A stretch of 64,000 bases of DNA from Calditrichota bacterium (GTDB taxonomy: Bacteria > Calditrichota > Calditrichia > RBG-13-44-9 > J042), in NCBI GenBank assembly GCA_013150955.1, contig JAADJD010000028.1:1-64000 (forward strand). The letters run 5' to 3'. The position numbers were made by a program, and so were the translations under genes. The notes under the pieces were generated by a model. That model worked only from the letters and a program-made list of their open reading frames with translations, made no database searches and was not told the origin of the DNA. Shown here piece by piece: positions 9,211 to 18,744 of the stretch; within the stretch, counting starts at the first letter, position 1; each line of letters begins with the position of its first letter.

Positions 9211-10889
9211 AAATTCTGAAGCTTTTCCTTTAGCTGTTGGTTGGAGGGATCTTTTTCGAACGCCTTTTGCCAGTATTTTCGGGCCTCCTCTGTGTTGCCC
9301 AGCTTGTAGTAAATATCGCCCAGATGTTCAATAACCTCCGGGCTATCCTCGCGTAACTCAATGGCTTTTTGAATATATTTTAACGCCGTCTGGTAATCCC
9401 CCATTTTAAAATAGATCCAGCCCACGGTATCCAGAAAGGCCCCGTTCTCCGGCTCCTGCTCCAGTGCTCGCTTGGCCATCTTCAGCGCCCGTTCCAGCTG
9501 AATCTCCCGCTCGCACAGGGAGTAACTGTAATTATTCAACAACAGCGGATAATCCGGATAAATCTTCAGGGCCGCTTCATAAAGGGAATCGGATTTCTGG
9601 AACATTTTCAACCGATCGTAAATGATTCCCAGAGAGACTATCGTGTTCAGGTTTTTAGGATCCAGCCGATTGGCCCGTTCCAGAATGTCCAGCGCCTCCA
9701 GATCCCGCTTTAACTGGCTCAGTGTGGAGCCATACAATCCCAGCAGATCCGCATCGTTGTGCAGATTTTCCAGAGCGGTTTGCAAGACCCGCAAGCTCTC
9801 CTGATAACGGCGCTGCTGGTTGTACAACAATGCCAGATAAAACCAGCCGAACTTGTTTTTGGGATTGATCCGGGTCAGCTCTTTAAAATAGGTTTCCGCT
9901 TCTTCAAAGTTCTTTTCGTCGGAGGCAATACGCCCCAGCATTTCCAGCGCCTGCTCCCGGGTTTGTTCGTCCCGGGTTAGCGGACGCAAAATCCGCTTGG
10001 CGTGATCGTATTGTTTTAAGAACAGATACCCTTCGGAAAGAATTAGCCGCACCTGCACATTCGTCGAGTCGATGCGGAAAATCTGCCCAAAGGTTTGCAC
10101 CATGCCCTGCCAATCCCCGGTGGAGCGGTGAATTCGATATAACTGCAAAATGGCCTGTTTGTTGTCCGTGTTAAGTCGCAACGCATGCCGATAAGACTGG
10201 ATGGCCGCGCTGGTATCCTGCTTCAGTTCGTACAGATTCCCCAGAAGGAGCCACCCATCGGGCAATTGAGGGCGTTTTTCGATGAAGCGGCGCGCCAGGC
10301 TTTCCGCCTGATCATAGCGTTCCAGCTTCAGGTACAGACGATATAATTGAATGACAGACTCTTCAGAAAAACCTGACAGCTCCAGCTGTTTCTCCCTGAG
10401 CTGAATGAGTTTTTCGGTCTCGCCCAGCTGGGTGTATAGATACGCCAGATTATTTTGAACCGCTGTATTGTAGGGATCGATTTCCATGTACTTTTCGAAG
10501 TAGCGTGCCGATGCCGCCAGATCCCGATTGTTGAAATACGCTTCCGCCAGATAATAGATGGTTTCTTTATCATTGGGATTGTAATGGAGGGATTTTTTGA
10601 GATATTCGATGGCACTCTCAAAGCGGCGGGTTCGGAGAAAATTTCGTCCAATGGCCTTTAAAATTTGTGCCGATGTGGAATCGTAAACCAGCGCCTGGAA
10701 ATACTCCAGCAATGCGCGTTCGTACTGATCCTGAAAATCGTACAGTGCCCCCGAGAGATAATAATTCGCCGCTTTTTTCTTATTGGCATCGGAAATCTCA
10801 GTGGGCTTTTTCTTCAATCGGGGAGAAGAGGCACATCCCCCCAACAGGAGGCCAATCAAGGCCAAGGTCGTCCATCGCTGTATATTCAT
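9207..10889 (-). CDS. TPR-repeat outer-membrane-type lipoprotein
   Basis: A 560-residue lipoprotein built almost entirely of tetratricopeptide repeats. The signal ends at LLLGGCASS (Cys19). About fourteen 34-residue helical hairpins follow, for example AIEYLKKSLHYNPNDKETIYYLAEAYF and YQTALKYIQKAIELREDSPEVIEHLGDIYYKLGN. TPR stacks bind other proteins, so a scaffold role in the envelope is likely; the partner is unknown. It is the first gene of a minus-strand operon with the DUF4292 lipoprotein and two GT2 enzymes, suggesting an envelope assembly task. Start is an ATG preceded by AAGG. Confidence 0.88.
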   Translation of the reverse strand: MNIQRWTTLALIGLLLGGCASSPRLKKKPTEISDANKKKAANYYLSGALYDFQDQYERALLEYFQALVYDSTSAQILKAIGRNFLRTRRFESAIEYLKKSLHYNPNDKETIYYLAEAYFNNRDLAASARYFEKYMEIDPYNTAVQNNLAYLYTQLGETEKLIQLREKQLELSGFSEESVIQLYRLYLKLERYDQAESLARRFIEKRPQLPDGWLLLGNLYELKQDTSAAIQSYRHALRLNTDNKQAILQLYRIHRSTGDWQGMVQTFGQIFRIDSTNVQVRLILSEGYLFLKQYDHAKRILRPLTRDEQTREQALEMLGRIASDEKNFEEAETYFKELTRINPKNKFGWFYLALLYNQQRRYQESLRVLQTALENLHNDADLLGLYGSTLSQLKRDLEALDILERANRLDPKNLNTIVSLGIIYDRLKMFQKSDSLYEAALKIYPDYPLLLNNYSYSLCEREIQLERALKMAKRALEQEPENGAFLDTVGWIYFKMGDYQTALKYIQKAIELREDSPEVIEHLGDIYYKLGNTEEARKYWQKAFEKDPSNQQLKEKLQNL

Positions 10890-11040
10890 AAGACCTTCTC
10901 AATCCTTCGGGTTCTAATTTCCAAAATTGAAAATTAAGGATGTTGCATTCATGAACACAAGCGGAAATTTCATAAATCCTTTAAAAATATTAAATTTTCG
11001 AAAGCCGCTTCTCAAATTGCACTTGCTTTCAAATTCCCCA

Positions 11041-11083
11041 GCGCCTAATTTTATCCGGCGCACTTATAAAGTATATATACTTT
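11041..11083. promoter_or_regulatory. Inverted repeats in the divergent promoter region before the PBP gene
   Basis: The AT-rich 249-bp gap between the divergent TPR lipoprotein and penicillin-binding protein genes holds two symmetric sequences: a short GCGCC/GGCGC stem at 11041-11061 and a perfect 16-bp palindrome, AAAGTATATATACTTT, at 11068-11083. The second lies about 55 bases before the PBP start and could be a promoter element or operator. No function can be assigned from sequence alone. Confidence 0.35.
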
Positions 11084-11138
11084 GAACCAAAAGTAGTTCC
11101 GGGCGTATAGATTCAAAAAATTAAAACGAAATGTCTTT

Positions 11139-13268
11139 ATGAATTCGAGCTCCCATCGACCCGAGTCAACCCGTCCCGCATCTTCCCGAAAATCTTTTAT
11201 TCAATTTCTCCGACGCCACCCGCTTATTAGCGGGATCATCTTCTTCATCCTCTTTACCCTGGGCTACATCGCGTATCTGAGCCGGGGAATGCCCAGTCTG
11301 ACGGAACTGGAAAACATCAATCCAGCACTGGTTACCCGGATCTATTCTGCTGACGGCCAGCTCATCCACGAGTTGTTCACCTTCAAACGCATTTATGTAC
11401 CGTACGAACAGATCCCCGAGCACACGGTTCAGGCATTACTGGCCACCGAAGATCGGGAATTTTATGATCACTGGGGCATTAACATCAAGCGCATTCCCAA
11501 AGCCGCATTTATCGACCTCATTACCCTCAGTTTCCGGCAGGGGTTTAGCACCATCACCATGCAGCTGGCCCGGAATTTATACACGAAAAAGATTGGTTTC
11601 CGGAAGAACATTAACCGCAAATTGCGTGAAATCCTAACCGCCATCCAGATTGAGCGCACTTACTCCAAAAAAGAAATTCTGGAAATGTACTTTAACATGG
11701 CCTACTTTGGCCATGGGGTGTACGGGGTCGAAAGTGCTGCCCGGCGATACTTCGGGAAGCACGCCAGCGAATTGACCATCGACGAGAGCGCCATTTTGAT
11801 TGCCCTGTTAAAATCGCCGGCTTATTACTCTCCCATCAACCATCCCGATCGGGCCAGGCAGCGCCGCAATCTTGTCTTGTACAACATGAAAGTATGCGGT
11901 TACCTGACCGATGCCGAATACGACAGCCTGAGGGCTCTGCCCGTGACGGTGCATCCCATCGAAGATTACAGCAAGGTGGCGCCCTATTTTACGGAATACG
12001 TGCGGCAGCAATTGAACGACCTGCAGGATTCCCTGGGGGTGAATGTTTACGAAGATGGATTGAACGTCTACACCACCCTGAACACCGTGGTGCAAGCCTG
12101 CATGGATTCTGCCATTGCCGAGTTCATGCCCGTGCTTCAGGAACGGGTTCGCAAAAACCTGATGAAGTGGAAGCAGGAAAACGAAGTGCCCGATTCAGTT
12201 TTCGAGAAAAAATCCAAAGTTCAGATTGCATTTGTGGCCATCGATCACCACACCGGACACATCCTGGCGATGGTAGGAGGCCGGGACTTTACCGAATCCA
12301 AATTCAACCGGGCGGTTCAGGCCCGGCGTCAGCCGGGATCGGCATTTAAACCCTTTCTTTACACGGCAGCCATCGACAACGGATATTCCCCGGCCTTTAA
12401 ACTGCTGAACCAGCCCGTGGTGGTTAACAATCCCGATGGCACCCGCTGGGATCCGGAAAATTTTGACCGCACCTTTGGAGGCCCTACCACCCTGAGAGAG
12501 GGATTGCGCAAATCCATTAATCTGATTGCCGTGCACCTGATTCTGGAGATTGGCCCCCGGGCCGCGGTGGAGTATGCCCGGCGGCTGGGGATCTCCACCC
12601 CGCTGCGGCCATTTCCCAGCCTGGCCGTGGGCAGCTCCGAAGTGATTCCCCTGGAGCTGGTCAGTGCCTATGGCGTCTTCGCCAACCAGGGGATTCGGGT
12701 GGACCCTGTGGCCATTACCCGCATTGAAGATCGCTACGGAAACGTCATTTACGAAACCCATCCCCGGCGACGCGAGGTGCTCAGTCGAGCCACCGCCTAC
12801 ATCATGACCAACATGCTGGAGGATGTGGTCAATCGGGGGACCGGCGGGAGTCTGCGCTGGCGTTTCCAGTTCTACGCCCCGGCGGCCGGTAAAACCGGAA
12901 CCACCAACGATTATACCGATGCCTGGTTTGTGGGATTCACCCCGCATCTGACCGCCGGCGTGTGGGTGGGGCTGGACGATCCCGAAATGAAACTGGGACC
13001 CGGACAAACCGGTTCCGCCGCTGCCCTGCCTTTCTGGGCAAACTTCATGAAATGTGTTTACGACACGTTAAAGCTTTCGCACGAACCGTTTAAACAACCA
13101 CCGGACGTGATCCGCCTCTCCATTTGCGAAGACACCGGACAGATTGCAACCAATTTCTGTCCGCGGGTTATTGAGGAAGTGTTTAACGTAAAATATAAAC
13201 CCACAGAAACCTGCGAATTGCATCAGGGACCCAGGAAACGTTCGAAAAAGAAAAAGATTTATTTTTAA
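11139..13268 (+). CDS. Class A penicillin-binding protein (PBP1A-like)
   Basis: A 709-residue bifunctional peptidoglycan synthase anchored by one N-terminal membrane helix (about residues 30-50). The GT51 glycosyltransferase domain has EDREFYDHWGIN with the catalytic glutamate (near residue 108) and GFSTITMQLARNLY. The transpeptidase domain has the SxxK motif in QPGSAFKP (serine near 405), SxN in KSINLIA, and the KTG box in AAGKTGTTNDYTDAWF. The C-terminus ends in a lysine-rich tail. It would polymerise lipid II and cross-link the peptides in the periplasm. It heads a plus-strand run with rsgA five bases downstream. No classical Shine-Dalgarno precedes the ATG. Confidence 0.95.
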   Translation: MNSSSHRPESTRPASSRKSFIQFLRRHPLISGIIFFILFTLGYIAYLSRGMPSLTELENINPALVTRIYSADGQLIHELFTFKRIYVPYEQIPEHTVQALLATEDREFYDHWGINIKRIPKAAFIDLITLSFRQGFSTITMQLARNLYTKKIGFRKNINRKLREILTAIQIERTYSKKEILEMYFNMAYFGHGVYGVESAARRYFGKHASELTIDESAILIALLKSPAYYSPINHPDRARQRRNLVLYNMKVCGYLTDAEYDSLRALPVTVHPIEDYSKVAPYFTEYVRQQLNDLQDSLGVNVYEDGLNVYTTLNTVVQACMDSAIAEFMPVLQERVRKNLMKWKQENEVPDSVFEKKSKVQIAFVAIDHHTGHILAMVGGRDFTESKFNRAVQARRQPGSAFKPFLYTAAIDNGYSPAFKLLNQPVVVNNPDGTRWDPENFDRTFGGPTTLREGLRKSINLIAVHLILEIGPRAAVEYARRLGISTPLRPFPSLAVGSSEVIPLELVSAYGVFANQGIRVDPVAITRIEDRYGNVIYETHPRRREVLSRATAYIMTNMLEDVVNRGTGGSLRWRFQFYAPAAGKTGTTNDYTDAWFVGFTPHLTAGVWVGLDDPEMKLGPGQTGSAAALPFWANFMKCVYDTLKLSHEPFKQPPDVIRLSICEDTGQIATNFCPRVIEEVFNVKYKPTETCELHQGPRKRSKKKKIYF

Positions 13269-13273
13269 AAAGC

Positions 13274-14206
13274 ATGGCCAAAAACGAAACAGTCATAAAG
13301 ATTGGTAAGGTTCTGAAGGTCACCCGCAAGACATACGATGTCGCCGTGGACGGGCGGGTTATACCCTGCGTCATTCGCGGTCGCCTGGCGGCAGACGATT
13401 CAGAATATTCCGTGGTGCGGGTGGGAGACGATGTAAAGGTGGAATTGATTGGCGAAAAGGAAGGCGTTATCCAGGAAATCCTGCCCCGACGATCTCGTCT
13501 TTCCCGAACCATCGAAAGTCGCGCCTACCAGGAACACATCATTGCCACCAATATCGATCAGATCCTGATCATCATGTCTGCCCGGCAACCGGCTTTCAAA
13601 TCCGGGTTGCTGGACCGCTATCTGGTCATTGCAGAGAAAAATCAATTAAAAGCACTGATCTGCATTAACAAAATCGATCTGGCATCCAGGGAAGAATTTC
13701 AACCTTATTACGATTATTACAATCGCCTGGGATATCCCACATTTTTCACCTCTGTAGTAAAGGGAGAGGGTCTGGAGCATTTAAAGGAAGTGCTCAGGGA
13801 CAACGTGACGGCGCTGGTGGGGCACTCCGGTGTAGGCAAAAGCTCCCTGATCAAAGCCATCGAGCCGGGTCTGGACATTAAGGTTCAGGCCGTCAGCCGT
13901 AAGACCTGGAAAGGGCAACACACCACCACCGTGGTGCAGCTTTTCCCCCTTTCGTTTGGCGGCTTTGTGATCGACACCCCCGGCATTCGGGAGCTGGGTT
14001 TCTGGGACATTTACAAAAAAGATCTGAAACATTATTTCATCGAATTCCGCCAGTATGCAGATCAATGTCAATTTGCGGACTGTTTACACATCCATGAGCC
14101 GGGCTGCGCGGTAAAAGCGGCCGTCGAAAAGGGGGAGATTTTTCGCGAGCGGTATGACAATTATCTTAATATCTACACCAGCCTGAAATCGGCCCCATAC
14201 GAGTAA
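13274..14206 (+). CDS. rsgA: Ribosome small-subunit-dependent GTPase A
   Basis: A 310-residue circularly permuted GTPase that acts in late maturation of the 30S subunit. An N-terminal OB-fold (about residues 1-75) precedes the G domain, whose motifs occur in the permuted order G4-G5-G1-G3: NKID near residue 135, GHSGVGKSSL near 185 and DTPGIREL near 235. The C-terminal zinc knuckle is present as C-x4-C-x-H-x4-C in CQFADCLHIHEPGC. Length and order match the family. It lies between cell-wall and LPS genes; this is probably co-transcription rather than shared function. Confidence 0.96.
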   Translation: MAKNETVIKIGKVLKVTRKTYDVAVDGRVIPCVIRGRLAADDSEYSVVRVGDDVKVELIGEKEGVIQEILPRRSRLSRTIESRAYQEHIIATNIDQILIIMSARQPAFKSGLLDRYLVIAEKNQLKALICINKIDLASREEFQPYYDYYNRLGYPTFFTSVVKGEGLEHLKEVLRDNVTALVGHSGVGKSSLIKAIEPGLDIKVQAVSRKTWKGQHTTTVVQLFPLSFGGFVIDTPGIRELGFWDIYKKDLKHYFIEFRQYADQCQFADCLHIHEPGCAVKAAVEKGEIFRERYDNYLNIYTSLKSAPYE

Positions 14207-14233
14207 CGACGAACGGAAGACCTGAGACAACCC

Positions 14234-15547
14234 ATGCTGGATGATCTGTTGATTGTAGTCTACAATTTGTTTTTTGCCCCGGTGTTCATATTGCTGGGTC
14301 ATGTTGCCGCATTATTTCATCCAAAGGTCCGGGCTGGCATCCGGGGACGGTACGTTTCCGCCGGTAAGATTCGGGATTTCATGCGGGAATTCGGCGATTC
14401 CCATCCTGAACTCTTCCTCATCCATTGTGCTTCCATGGGGGAATTTGAGCACATCAAACCGTTGATTGCCGCGCTGAAGGAGAATCAACCGAAGTGCCGG
14501 ATCGTCGTCATGTTTTTTTCACCCTCGGGATACGAAAATGTGCGTTCGCATCCCGGAGTGGATCTGTTTATTTACGCCCCCTTTGATTTCTGGTGGCCGG
14601 TGCGCCGTTTGTTTCAACAGTTATCCCCCAGAGCGCTGCTGATATCCAAGCACGATGTCTGGCCCGACCAGGTCTGGGTCGCCCACCGTCAGCGGGTTCC
14701 CATTTTTTTGATTAATGCTTCCTTGCATGCGGGCTCCGCCCAGCTACGCTTTCCCTTGCGCATGTTGAATCGTCGATTGTACCGGCAATTCACGCGCATT
14801 CTGGCCATTTCCCCGGAGGATGGGGAACGTTTTCGTCTGCTGGTAAACGGCGAAAAGGTCCGGGTTGTTGGCGACACTAAATACGATCAGGTATTCCATC
14901 GGGCGCAGGAATCCCGTAAAATGCCCGTTCTCCCCGAAGCGATTTATCGAAACCGGCCGGTATTTGTTGCCGGCAGCACCTGGCCGGAAGACGAATCCCG
15001 CCTGCTTCCAGCACTGGAACAGGTTCGCAAACACATCCCCGATCTGCTGACGATCATCTGTCCCCACGAACCTACCGAAGATCACCTGGATTCGTTAGAA
15101 GAGGCTCTGGGCCGTGAAAACGTCATTCGATTTTCCCGAATCGATGCCTCTCAACCCCGCCCTTTCATTTTAATCGACCGGGTGGGCATTCTGGCCAATC
15201 TGTATTCGCTGGCACAGGTGGCTTACGTGGGGGGCAGCTTTAAACAGAATATTCACAACGTGCTGGAACCGGCCGCTTATGGCATTCCCATTCTTTTTGG
15301 ACCGGTAAATCAGAATTCTCACGAAGCGCAGCTGTTGAAATCGAGTGGAGCGGCCATCGAAGTGCGCAATTCAGAGGACATCGCCCACGGGTTGCTCACG
15401 CTATTCACAGACGAAAAACTGCGCACTCAAAAAGGACAGCAGGCTTATCAGGTTGCCCGCCGGAACAGCGGAGCAACCCAGAAGATTGTGACTGCGATCT
15501 TTCAGGACCTGAGCATTCACCCGTTAAAAGGAGTACCCCATCCATGA
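14234..15547 (+). CDS. waaA: 3-deoxy-D-manno-octulosonic acid (Kdo) transferase
   Basis: A 437-residue GT30 enzyme that transfers Kdo from CMP-Kdo to lipid A precursor at the inner membrane, an essential step of LPS core assembly. An N-terminal hydrophobic anchor (about residues 5-28) is followed by the GT-B domains. Family motifs include HCASMGEFEH (the conserved SxGE with the proposed catalytic Glu), FVAGSTWPEDE and the C-terminal YVGGSF...HNVLEPAAYGIPILFGP. Its presence indicates an LPS-bearing outer membrane. The stop overlaps the start of the downstream secreted protease by four bases. Confidence 0.95.
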   Translation: MLDDLLIVVYNLFFAPVFILLGHVAALFHPKVRAGIRGRYVSAGKIRDFMREFGDSHPELFLIHCASMGEFEHIKPLIAALKENQPKCRIVVMFFSPSGYENVRSHPGVDLFIYAPFDFWWPVRRLFQQLSPRALLISKHDVWPDQVWVAHRQRVPIFLINASLHAGSAQLRFPLRMLNRRLYRQFTRILAISPEDGERFRLLVNGEKVRVVGDTKYDQVFHRAQESRKMPVLPEAIYRNRPVFVAGSTWPEDESRLLPALEQVRKHIPDLLTIICPHEPTEDHLDSLEEALGRENVIRFSRIDASQPRPFILIDRVGILANLYSLAQVAYVGGSFKQNIHNVLEPAAYGIPILFGPVNQNSHEAQLLKSSGAAIEVRNSEDIAHGLLTLFTDEKLRTQKGQQAYQVARRNSGATQKIVTAIFQDLSIHPLKGVPHP

Positions 15548-17598
15548 AAGCAATTCTGCAGGTGACATTGGGAATTTTGTTTGGTGTGCTCACCGCATTG
15601 GCCACACCACCCGATACGCCCTCGAAATTTTCTCCGGCCATTCAAAAAATCGTGCAGGCGGAAGATCCCCACACCCCACTCAAGGTCTGGATTTTTTTAA
15701 CCGATAAGGGGCCGAACGTCCATCAACGCCTGGAAGCCCTTCAGCAGCGGTTAAGTCCCCGCGCCCGGCTGCGCCGCCTGCGGGTACGTCAGGCGCAGCA
15801 GCTGGTGGATATTCACGACCTACCCGTGTACCGGCCATACATCCAGCAAATTCGTGACCTGGTGGAGAAAATCCGCCATACCTCGCGCTGGCTCAATGCC
15901 GTATCTGCGGAAATTCAGATCCAACAGCTGGAAGCCCTGGCGCAATTGCCTTTCGTGATAAAAATCGATGTCATCCGATCTTTCCGGGCACCCCAACCGG
16001 AAATTCGCCCGATTTCCCTTCCCCTCAGGAAGACAACGGTGGCCGTCGACACGGCCCTGGACTACGGCCCTTCCTGGATTCAGAATCACCTGATCCAGGT
16101 TCCCGCCGTTCACCAGCTGGGTTATAATGGGGAGGGCATCATCATCGCCATGCTGGATGCAGGCTTCGACAATCTGGAACACGAAAGTTTTCAGCACCTG
16201 AACATTCTGGACACCTGGGATTTTGTAAACAACGACGCCGATGTGACCACCGAAAAAGGGCAGATGGGTAGCGGCGTTCATGGCACGCTGACCCTGAGTG
16301 CCGTGGGGGGTTTTGCTCCTGGACGCCTGATCGGGCCGGCCTATGGCGCCACTTTTCTACTGGCCAAAACGGAAAACACCGATTACGAACGCCACATCGA
16401 GGAGGACAACTGGGTGGCCGGCGCTGAATGGGCGGATAGCCTGGGTGCTGACATTATTTCCAGTTCCCTGGGTTACCGGGACGGGTTTACGCACGGCGAA
16501 GCGGACTACACCTGGGAAGATATGGACGGCAACACCACGATTGTGACCCGGGGGGCCGACATTGCGGCCAGTCGGGGCATTCTGGTGGTCAATTCCGCGG
16601 GGAATGAAGGATACGCCTCGGTAAATACGCTGGTGGCGCCAGCAGACGGTGACAGTGTGATGGCTGTAGGCGCGGTGGATTCCAACGGCATCCGGGTTAA
16701 GTTCAGCTCGGTGGGCCCCACCGCCGATGGGCGAATCAAACCCGATATCATGGCCATGGGGGCATCGGTACTTTCTGCCAGCCCATACGATCCCACGCAA
16801 TACGTTCGGGTATCCGGTACTTCACTGTCCTGTCCCCTGGCCGCCGGTTCCGCTGCGCTGGTACTTCAGGTGAATCCCCGCCTCAGCAATATGCAGGTAC
16901 TGCAGGCGCTCAAGCGCACCGCCTCTCAGGCGGACGCACCGGACAACCTGATGGGGTGGGGCATCCTGAACGCCTACGAAGCCGCTTTCTACTACACCCC
17001 CCGCGTCCGACACACCCCGCTACCGGACACCCTGCTACTCCAACCGGAATACGAAATTCAGGCCACCATCACCAGCCGATTTCCACTAAAAATGGATTCC
17101 GTAGCCGTTTACTACCGATTTCAATCCGGCAACTGGCAACGCCTGACCATGAAACGGGTACAGGACTCCCTGTTCATTGCACGCATCCCCGGGCCTGGCG
17201 ATTCCGGGAAAATCGAATACTACATTGTGGCACCGGCAGACAGCGGTACCGCTTATCTGCCATCATTTGCGCCACAGCAGACCTTTCAGTTTTATGTTCA
17301 CAACATTAACCTCACCCCGCCACCATCCATTCCGGGCACGTTTGAATTGTATCCCCCTTACCCCAACCCTTTCAATGCGATGACCCGCATTCCGTTTTAC
17401 CTGACCGACAACGGCCGCATCGAACTGTCGATCTACAACAATCTGGGGCATCGCGTGGCTATTCTCAAAGAAGGATACGAGGAAAAGGGATTGCACGTGT
17501 CCCGCTGGAATGCACAGGAATTCCCATCGGGGGTTTATTTTATCCAACTGAAAGCCTTTGGGAAGAAGAAAGTGCGGAAGGTGGTGCTCAATAAATAA
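15544..17598 (+). CDS. Secreted subtilisin-like (S8) protease with type IX sorting domain
   Basis: A 684-residue exported serine protease. A signal peptide (about residues 1-20) is followed by a propeptide region and the S8 catalytic domain with all three active-site residues: Asp in IIAMLDAGFD (near 202), His in GVHGTL (near 243), and Ser in SGTSLSCPLAAG (near 428), plus the oxyanion Asn in NSAGNEG. A beta-rich linker leads to the C-terminal sorting domain YPNPFNAMTRIPFY...SIYNNLGHRVA...GVYFIQLKA, used for type IX secretion and cell-surface attachment. The ATG overlaps the waaA stop, so it is translated as the last gene of the PBP-rsgA-waaA run. Substrate unknown. Confidence 0.93.
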   Translation: MKAILQVTLGILFGVLTALATPPDTPSKFSPAIQKIVQAEDPHTPLKVWIFLTDKGPNVHQRLEALQQRLSPRARLRRLRVRQAQQLVDIHDLPVYRPYIQQIRDLVEKIRHTSRWLNAVSAEIQIQQLEALAQLPFVIKIDVIRSFRAPQPEIRPISLPLRKTTVAVDTALDYGPSWIQNHLIQVPAVHQLGYNGEGIIIAMLDAGFDNLEHESFQHLNILDTWDFVNNDADVTTEKGQMGSGVHGTLTLSAVGGFAPGRLIGPAYGATFLLAKTENTDYERHIEEDNWVAGAEWADSLGADIISSSLGYRDGFTHGEADYTWEDMDGNTTIVTRGADIAASRGILVVNSAGNEGYASVNTLVAPADGDSVMAVGAVDSNGIRVKFSSVGPTADGRIKPDIMAMGASVLSASPYDPTQYVRVSGTSLSCPLAAGSAALVLQVNPRLSNMQVLQALKRTASQADAPDNLMGWGILNAYEAAFYYTPRVRHTPLPDTLLLQPEYEIQATITSRFPLKMDSVAVYYRFQSGNWQRLTMKRVQDSLFIARIPGPGDSGKIEYYIVAPADSGTAYLPSFAPQQTFQFYVHNINLTPPPSIPGTFELYPPYPNPFNAMTRIPFYLTDNGRIELSIYNNLGHRVAILKEGYEEKGLHVSRWNAQEFPSGVYFIQLKAFGKKKVRKVVLNK

Positions 17599-17614
17599 GG
17601 AAAATTTTTCTTTA

Positions 17615-17948
17615 AACCCAGATTATGCCTTAGCCCACGAATCACACGAATTAAAACGAATAAAAATAATAAAATTCATTGGATAATATCTGGATGAAAA
17701 AATGTGTTTTGTGGTTTATTCGCGATTTTAACCCAGATTATGCATTAGCCTACGAATGACACGAATTAACACTAAAAAAATAATAAAATCCGTTTGATTA
17801 TATCCGGATAAAAATGTGTTCCGGGATTTAATCGCTATTTTGTTGATATTTTTAGGATTTATTCGTGTGATTCGTGGTTTGATGCATTATTTGGGTTTAT
17901 AGATTAGTTTCATTCGTGTGATTCGCGGTTTAATGCATTATTTATGTT
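17615..17948 (+). repeat. Dispersed palindromic element, one copy nested inside another
   Basis: This is the best-preserved site of the family. A complete 168-bp copy (17730-17897) begins AACCCAGATTATGCATTAGC, has the left arm CCTACGAATGACACGAAT, an AT-rich interior with ATCCGGATAAAAATGTG, the right arm ATTCGTGTGATTCGTGG, and ends TGCATTATTTGGGTT. The two ends are inverted repeats of about 38 bp. The full copy interrupts an older copy: its left part is at 17615-17729 and its right end at 17898-17948. The arms contain ACGAAT blocks spaced 9-10 bp apart. The site lies between the convergent ends of the protease and a TPR lipoprotein; the rest of the 441-bp gap holds no gene. Confidence 0.88.
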
Positions 17949-18039
17949 AAAGTAAACATCCCTATTGTGGGTCTGAACGGAAAAACACCACCAACCCCTC
18001 TTCGGGAAAGGGCGTAAAAGAATGGCGGGAAATTTCGGG

Positions 18040-18729
18040 CTACTTCCACCCCTTCGAGAAACCGTCTGTGAATTGAAGGCGGAAAGGATCCCGCGCCAGC
18101 GGAAATATACGCTTCCCCGGGCCGCCACGTTCGGATTGCAAACGTTCGATCTCCTGCGCCAGGGCCATCTGTCCTTCTGGCGTGGACACATCGACGGAAA
18201 AGTCAGGGTTCAATTTCTGCACCATCTGCAAACTGGAGGAAAAATCCCCCAGCAGGAAATAATTCTCCGCTTTTAAAATCCAGAGGTCAACGACATTGAG
18301 GGGCAAACCGTAGGGGAACGTCCAGGAAGAATCCAGCGAAAGTGCCTGATCCACGCGGATATTCGACGCCTCAAACTGCTGCAGGGCATTTTTCAAAAAG
18401 GCCCAGCCGGCATATGCGTGCACATCCACCTCGAACTGCAGGGTGGCGTTCTCGAAATTAAAATCTGCAGTTTCCAGCTCATCCATCATCATGTACGTCC
18501 AGGCCAGTCCGGTATAAGGTGCCGCCGCGGTGGGATTTTTCACCCGTGCACGCGAGAATTTGTACAAGGCCGAATCGTATTCCTGATTCTGGAAATGCAT
18601 CCAGCCTTCTTCCAGTAGCTGCTGGTAAATCAGCTCATCCAGATAAGCCGGATCAAAAACGCGCATGCATCCCGTAACCGCCCAACCCAGAAATCCCAGC
18701 AGCCATATCCAGCGAATCCATCCTTTCAT
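18040..18729 (-). CDS. TPR lipoprotein
   Basis: A 229-residue predicted lipoprotein. The signal peptide has a basic start, a Trp/Leu-rich core and a lipobox ending at Cys21 (WAVTGC). The body has several degenerate tetratricopeptide hairpins, for example LLEEGWMHFQNQEYDSALYKF and LAWTYMMMDELETADFNF, then a less regular C-terminal part. The ATG at 18729 is chosen because GGGAGA lies six bases upstream; an ATG two codons earlier has no room for a ribosome site. It follows 15 bases after the LRR surface protein gene on the same strand, so it may help present or anchor that protein, which is an inference from position only. Confidence 0.78.
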   Translation of the reverse strand: MKGWIRWIWLLGFLGWAVTGCMRVFDPAYLDELIYQQLLEEGWMHFQNQEYDSALYKFSRARVKNPTAAAPYTGLAWTYMMMDELETADFNFENATLQFEVDVHAYAGWAFLKNALQQFEASNIRVDQALSLDSSWTFPYGLPLNVVDLWILKAENYFLLGDFSSSLQMVQKLNPDFSVDVSTPEGQMALAQEIERLQSERGGPGKRIFPLARDPFRLQFTDGFSKGWK

Positions 18730-18744
18730 GCTCATCTCCCTGTC

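Noticed and set aside
12195-13007. A 270-codon open frame opposite the PBP gene
   Set aside because: Antisense to conserved transpeptidase motifs, with low-complexity Gly/His-rich translation and no ribosome site.
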